This document shows, piece after piece, positions 58,130 to 64,000 of a DNA stretch of 64,000 nucleotides; the stretch's first letter is position 1, and the number at the start of each line of letters is the position of its first letter. The notes below the pieces were generated by a model. That model did not search any database and was not told the DNA's origin. It was given only the letters and a program-made list of their open reading frames with translations. The stretch spans positions 88,217,002 through 88,281,001 of the forward strand of contig OY755040.1 in NCBI GenBank assembly GCA_963576565.1, written 5' to 3'. Origin of the DNA: Aspidapion aeneum (taxonomy: Eukaryota > Arthropoda > Insecta > Coleoptera > Brentidae). The position numbers and the translations under genes were made by a program.

Positions 58130-59945
58130 TATATATTTCGCTTCCTTTGGGTTTTAATACATCCTGTATGTATATCAATATCGATCTTTTTGGGGGGTTT
58201 AGGTATTTCTAGGGGATATAGAAAAAAGTAAAAACCTCATTTTAATAGCCCTTTATAAGCTAAGTAGTCTACATTTTAAGAGGGGGTCTATAACTTTTTT
58301 ATAAAAAAAAACAATTGATTGTAAATTGCTTTTTTATTTAAAAAAATATAAATAATCCAACTGTCAAATTAAATTTTATCTGTCACTTTTGGCTTTTAGT
58401 TTTTGAGATTGTATCCATATAGTTAGAATTTTTTCCATGGAATTTGCATGATTAATTTTATTAATAAAAAATATTTAAACCCAAAAACAAATAAATACAA
58501 AAATGTAAAAATCTACAAATAAATCAAGGGGTCAGTCCATAAAGAAATACATTTTATCTAATCTCCATCGACGTAGCTAGCCCAAGAATGCAGAATATAA
58601 AAAAAAATCATTGTAATATAATATATCCACAATGAACTAATTTTTTGGGGCAAGGTGGGGATATTTAACCCTACTAACTACTTCCCCCTTATTTAGGCCC
58701 TTAAGCTAGCCTAGTGATGAAATGAACACATATTAGGTATATTGTTTCTGTATTTTTTATTAGTAGAGAGTAGGACATTGCTGTAGCTAGGAGGCACGGG
58801 GGGCTTTCCCCCCTCTACTATAAAAATATCTATGAAAAAATTGATCTACGCCACGGCCCCCCTGAAAACTGAGGCTAGCTACGATACTGATAGAGGCCTG
58901 ATCTTGCGAGAGGCAATTCAGTTCAGCCACACATACTTAATAAATAATAGCAATTATTAATATGTGTTAAGGTCCCACAAACAAAATTTTATGCAGTTTA
59001 TGTAAATTTTTTACATAACTAGAGATTACTTGCGCGCCGCAGGCAAAACAATTTGCATTTTTGATCCATGAATTCAGGCTAAGGACCTCATTTTAAACGA
59101 ATACTACTAAAAAAGGTATAATTTCAGTAATAATAAAGAAAGTTTTTTGGGCTGGGGGCAAAAAAAACTGGGGGCATTTTTGTGGAAAAATTCTCACTTT
59201 TTACGAATCTTGGGAGGGGATAATTACCCCCATTATCCCCTTTCCTAGCATACGCGAATGGGCAGATGAAATTCAATTTATAAGTTGGATTGAAGGATTC
59301 AAAATCGAAGATTTTCTTCTTTACATTTTATAAATTTTAAAAATAAGTATAATTTTAGTTTTTAACAATCAAAATTAAGCGGTCCGTTCAATGTCGTTAT
59401 AACCGATATTTACTGTAGTAGCACTACATATTAAAGAGTTTTTAAAATTTGTTAAAGAAAAAAAGGGATTTTTGGTAATAATTTTGAGTATTTCTATTTA
59501 TTTTTAAATAATTTTGCCATTTAATTATTACCCCTATTGTCATGCATAATTTCAAAAAATATCGATTTTGTTGTAATTTTTCAGGAAGTTATAATAAATT
59601 AATTTTTCAGGAAGTTATAATAAAAGATAAAATGTGTGTGTGTGTGTGTGTAATATGGCCTTGATCGAGCCAACTGGCCAGCATTTCTCATTGTTTATTA
59701 CAAGGGAGTAAAAAATATAAAATAAAACCTGTTAAGTTTGGCACCCTTTTTCTAAAAAACAAAGAGGTTTGATGCAAAATATAATAAGAAAAAAATCCTT
59801 AGTTTGATCTTTTATAGCGCCTATTAGTTTGCTATTATTACACCCTGATATAAGGGCATCGAAGAAATAACTGTTATTTCTTCGATAATAAGGGCAAAAG
59901 AAAAAAAATATGCCATCTATGTATATTTTATATTTATTGTGTCAT
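58130..59945. other. AT-rich noncoding stretch
   Basis: No gene found. Contains inverted-repeat-like fragments near 58780-58880 (CTGTAGCTAGG against GCTAGCTACGAT) and a (TG)n tract at 59632-59652. Confidence 0.5.
59632..59652. repeat. (TG)n microsatellite
   Basis: About ten GT units. Confidence 0.9.
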
Positions 59946-61280
59946 ACCGGGTGGGCAAAAAACCGGACAAAATGTTTATCGTTATAGCTTTCCAACTATA
60001 GATTTTACCAAAGCAAGCAGTAGTTTGCAGGGAATTGATCGGACAATTGTGTAAAAGTATATTTTTGTCCACCATCTTAAAATCCCAGATGGCAGACAGA
60101 ATCAAACTTGACCTTGAAAGAGGCTCGTTTATTCTTCTGTTACGGAAATTTTAGATATATATTTTTGTTTGTCGAAAAGCTCTATCTTTGCTACGCACAA
60201 CGAGATATGAATCGTTTAAATCGGTTAGGCCCCTAAAAATTAATTTTTGCTTTAACTATATTCTTTTACATACAGGTTAACGATTGATTGCTTTTAAAAG
60301 ATCACAAACAAAATTTGCCGTCATTGTAAAATCCAAAATGGCGGACATAAAAACTTTACTTTTTAAAAAGGTTCGTTTATTTTTATATTCCGAAAATGTT
60401 ATGAATTTTTTTAGAAGTATAGAAAAATTTTACAGAATATACGATTGCCTTGCCATTTCTATGTGCATTTATTTCCTCATAAATTCATTACTAGTAAACC
60501 GACAATTAAATAAAAAGCATCATGGCAAAGATCAAGTTTATTAAAGATCCGTATTTAAATTTTCAGCCATCTCTAAATATAATATGGCTTACCAATTCGA
60601 ATTTGACCCTCCATAAAGGGTAGTTTTTTATGTTGAGAGAAATTTTTCGACCTTTTTTTGAACTTATTTAAAAGATCCTAGGTCCACCACGCACAAGTTA
60701 ATCATAAAAAAATAAATCTTCGCAACATACAAAGAAGCGATCCTTCATAGAAGGACAAATTTGATTTTTGTTCAATTTTAATAGTTTTGATCAAAGAGCA
60801 ATCGGGTATCACCATAATTCTTTTTTTTTTCATTGAAATCGATTCAGTGAGTTTATAACGAAATTATTGCAGACAGAAATTGAAATAACAGTTGCTATAA
60901 CAATTCTAATTTAAAGAACCACTGAACCCATTCTAGAGATTTTATAGAATCCATTCAGTATTAATGGAAGAATGGATACAGAATTAAGGAATAATATTTC
61001 GGGAACCACTAAACCGTTTTAAAATTAATGTTTCGAGATCCACTAAACGGATTTTAATGATTCGTAACTAGTTGCATGAGGGTGGCGAAAACAGAGCGTT
61101 TTTAAGAGTTCCAAAAATCCGGAATACAAGAATTAAAAAGCCTCTTTGAAACGGGCAAGATTGATTCTCTCAGCCATCTTAGAATTTATAATATCAAATC
61201 TTTCTGCTTGAAAGCCTAATCAATTAGTTAGTATAGTTATAACAAAAACATTTTGACCGGGTTTTTTTGGTCCACCCGGC
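59946..61280. mobile_element. TIR element of about 1.3 kb, noncoding
   Basis: The left end ACCGGGTGGGCAAAAAACCG... matches the reverse complement of the right end (GCCGGGTGGACCAAAAAAAC...) over about 50 bp with mismatches. Inner segments with CCATCTTAAAATCCCAGATG also have inverted partners near 61180. A further internal copy of the AAAATGGCGGACAT block occurs near 60330. The longest frame (60284-60544) has no transposase motif. A decayed foldback transposon. Confidence 0.65.
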
Positions 61281-61476
61281 AGATATGAGTACCGGGTTAA
61301 ATTACAGTTTTTTTTTTGATTAGTTATACAGACATACTCATACTCCAAAAACTTTTTCAAGACTAATTTTTAACTAGTTTTGGGTTAAATCGGGCAGGGT
61401 ACACAAAACAGCGGCGCGCGGGCCTTTTGAAAAATTTGGATACGCAGTAAAAAATTACTAAAAGATGTTAAGTAGA

Positions 61477-61510
61477 ACCGTTGTTTGATGGAGATACATC
61501 AAACAACGGT
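61477..61510. other. Perfect 14-bp-stem hairpin
   Basis: ACCGTTGTTTGATG pairs with CATCAAACAACGGT around GAGATA, and TAGAACC is repeated directly on both sides. Confidence 0.9.
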
Positions 61511-63190
61511 AGAACCAACAACTTCGTAAGTTTCATTTTCGATAAATTTAGAAAATACTTTTTAGGGCTGATATAATAGGGTGGAGTTTACTTATTGTGT
61601 GCTAATTGGCTAGTCTAGGAAGGTATCTTATCCGTCATGGATCCATTTATTATTACTTAATAAATAAAATAAATTTATACTAAAAATACCTTGTGGTTTT
61701 TTAGGACCGACGGGATTTTAAAAAGTTTGCATTTAATAAGGTAAATTACACCAAAATAAAAAAATTTGTAAATAAAAAAGTTGTAGGCCACCTTCATAAA
61801 GTCAGACTTTTCATAATCCCCTCGTATGTCTTCATATTTACATAAGTTTTTATAAATTTCGACTACATCGAATTTGGCACACCCGGTAGTCCCTTTGCTA
61901 CTCCGACACTGTTAATTTCTAGACAGAAAGAACACACAAAAAGAAAGGCGGGCGAACGGTTATTTGAGCAAAGAGAACTAAATAGAATGTAAGAGAAAAA
62001 AAAGCGCAAAGGTATCAAATTAAACTTTTGTTTGTTAATTATTTTTATAAGAGGTATTTCATATGCAATATATTTTTCCTACGACCACACATGAAAATCA
62101 TGGGTTTCACACCATTTTCATCCTCAGAAAACGTTAGGTTTCACCCATGGGCAGAAATTTTTTGAAAAATACTTTTTGCACATGTGTTGCAAAGTATCTT
62201 TCCACACATGTGCGGAAAAGCAGTTTCATTTGATTTGTGCAAAATTGAAGAACCGTTTTTACAAAAATGAGTATAGCTCATCAGTGTTCGTAGGAAAGAT
62301 AGCGTACACAACTCGATAGAAAGTAACTTTCTTACACTCGCCTGTTGTTTCACTCGGCTGGCGCCTCATTCTCAACATTCACGCTCGTGTGAAATTTGTC
62401 ACTCTCTTCTCTTGTTCATATGTAATAGACTATTTCGTTTTTAACCTTAATAAGGTTACTCGTTCCAGACCTTACTAACTAGAAACCACAAAAAGGGTCC
62501 ACTTATTACAAAAAAAGAATGAAACTGCGCCTCCTTTCAAGGGTCAGTCCCAATCCTTTTTCGTTTAGGGATAAAAACATAAAAGATAAAAGTGTCACTG
62601 TTTATCCCTGGGATGAACAGGGATAGATCAGGGATAAAAAATTAAAATCAGGGATGAAAAGTGACAGGTGAGGAATTACAAACCTGGTTTTTAGCGCATT
62701 TGATATTTTAGACCAGTCATTCTTATTTGATTAAACAATCGTTTATTAACACTATTTTTATACACCCCACGCTTTTACGTTAGTCTGTTAAGTCACGTTA
62801 GTGTACTTAAAATTTTTTAGTTTTTTATACAGCTGATGATTTTAGTTAAACCGTTTAACTTAAAAGTGTTTTACGTATTTTTGAATATAATATTTGGCTA
62901 AATAAAAAGTTTAAAAAATTCAGACAAATAAATGTAAAAATAACTAAATGCAAAATTTTTAAGTAGTTATACTACTACAATGAGAAAAAAAACAAATAAT
63001 ATATAAAACTAAAAAAAGTTATGAAATATTCTTGAAGATCAGTTTCTAGTTAGTTAGGTATCTATTTATTTATTTAATTTAACTGGATAATTTTGAAGTA
63101 ACCAAGTGCTTATTTGTTTTTTAAAAGATTTTTTTTGACCTTTTGTTCAGTTCAGATGGTAGCAGGTTAAAGAGTTCTTTTCCAATGTAT
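61511..63190. other. Noncoding stretch, no gene supported
   Basis: AT-rich. A cluster of AGGGATAAAA/AGGGATGAA repeats lies at 62570-62670. A 70-codon minus frame at 62141-62353 is Cys/Ser-rich but unassigned. Confidence 0.5.
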
Positions 63191-63490
63191 GTTTTTCTGT
63201 ACATTTCTCGAGTTTTTTTGAACATTTTCCGTGTTTTTCTGACCATTTCCCCAGTTTTCCAGGATTTCCGAAAATTTTCCCAGTTTTTCCGAGCATTTCG
63301 CGAGGTTTTTCAAACATTTCTAAAGTTTTTTGAAAATTGTCCGAGGTTTTCTAAACATTTTCCGAGATTTTTCTAACATTTCTCGAGTTTTTTGAAAATT
63401 TTCCAAGTTTTTCCAAACATTTTCCGAGTTTTTCCTGACATTTCCGAAAATTTCTTGAGTTTTCCCAAAAAAATTCTGAGTTGTCCGAAA
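63191..63490. repeat. Minisatellite, about 22-bp unit
   Basis: A dozen imperfect copies of a unit like TTTTCCGAGTTTTTCCAAACAT. The open frame across part of it (63143-63376, Phe/Ser-rich) is a product of the repeat. Confidence 0.85.
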
Positions 63491-64000
63491 AATTTTAAAG
63501 TGTAAGGACTGTACATTTGCCTCTGGCCTTAACTCAGAAAATATATCTACTTTTTCTTACCTACATATCTATGCCCTACACTGGGCAAGACGCATCCACC
63601 CCTACAGAAGGTTGCATGTATACTGAAAGGAGTGACTGAAAGATTTTTCCAAATGATTTTGAATTAAATAAAATATCGGCAACACTGCACTATGGAGTAA
63701 TCACAGGGGCAAAAACGCTTCCTCTCTCTTTTTTCCTATGTAAATTATTGCATAAGAAAAAAAAGACAGAGCGAGCATTCGAGTTCATGTGGTTACCTGC
63801 TATTACCAAACGAATAGCGACATCAGCGCCCTCACCGGCTGATTTCAAAGGTCCTCAGTGCGTGAATTAAAGAGTATGCTATTGGCCTAATGAAAGCTGA
63901 GCGTCTATTATATTATTAGTTTATGGTTATGAGATTCGGCTAGTTTTACCTTAATATTACAAATTTGTAAAGTATTTACTCATCGGCTGGTTGCGCCTGA
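63491..64000. other. Noncoding end of window with reversed family R fragment
   Basis: The last 45 bases (ending CATCGGCTGGTTGCGCCTGA) are the reverse complement of the AGGCGCAACCAGCCGATGAG landmark of family R. Nothing else is recognised. Confidence 0.7.

Noticed and set aside
62141..62353. 70-codon minus-strand frame
   Set aside because: No family, no splice support; expected by chance in this composition.
63143..63376. 77-codon Phe/Ser-rich frame
   Set aside because: Produced by the minisatellite.

Overview
This window is AT-rich, repeat-dense animal DNA, most likely from an insect with a large genome. It holds no operons or ribosome binding sites. It does hold BEL/Pao and Ty3/Gypsy LTR retrotransposons, truncated LINEs, foldback MITEs, microsatellites and tandem repeats. 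Species cannot be fixed from sequence alone. Almost every recognisable protein is transposon-encoded; one short open stretch near 49.6 kb is a weak candidate for a host terminal exon.

Layout. 1-5073: the 5' part of a minus-strand BEL element (BEL-1). Its gag-pol frame is open for about 1,347 codons and runs off the left edge. 5074-6100: (TA)n tracts around a foldback MITE. 6101-30055: a minus-strand Gypsy element (Gypsy-A) with two LTRs of about 435 bp, a tRNA-Leu primer site, a polypurine tract and a 4-bp ATAT target duplication. Its 5' leader is split by a second, very large minus-strand Gypsy element (Gypsy-B, 11335-29119). Gypsy-B has LTRs of about 3.3 kb, a tRNA-Lys primer site, a gag/pol pair joined by a GGGAAAC slippery heptamer, and a leader of about 6.3 kb. 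That leader is itself hit by a 5'-truncated plus-strand LINE (about 21946-23105). This makes three nesting levels.

30056-37290: mostly a badly decayed plus-strand BEL (BEL-3), interrupted by a LINE whose 5' part is inverted relative to its 3' part (twin-priming structure). 37290-38922: copies of a noncoding repeat family (family R). 38923-46141: a nearly intact minus-strand BEL (BEL-2) with both LTRs, a 5-bp GATAC target duplication, a tRNA-Tyr-like primer site and a polyprotein broken by a single frameshift. 46142-64000: mostly noncoding. It contains several MITEs and TIR elements, a hAT-like MITE with an 8-bp target duplication, a tandem array of family R (53.8-56.7 kb) containing a second repeat family as an insertion, and a phenylalanine/serine-codon-like minisatellite near 63.3 kb.

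How the parts relate. Each LTR element carries the usual set: gag (capsid, zinc knuckles), protease, reverse transcriptase, RNase H and integrase, with primer site and polypurine tract for reverse transcription. Gypsy-A is dead (many frameshifts and stops, and a catalytic YLDD changed to YLDH). Gypsy-B is dead through several frameshifts, although its RT and integrase motifs survive. BEL-2 is one frameshift from open but also has a Cys-to-Arg change in its integrase zinc motif. BEL-1 shows no break within the window.
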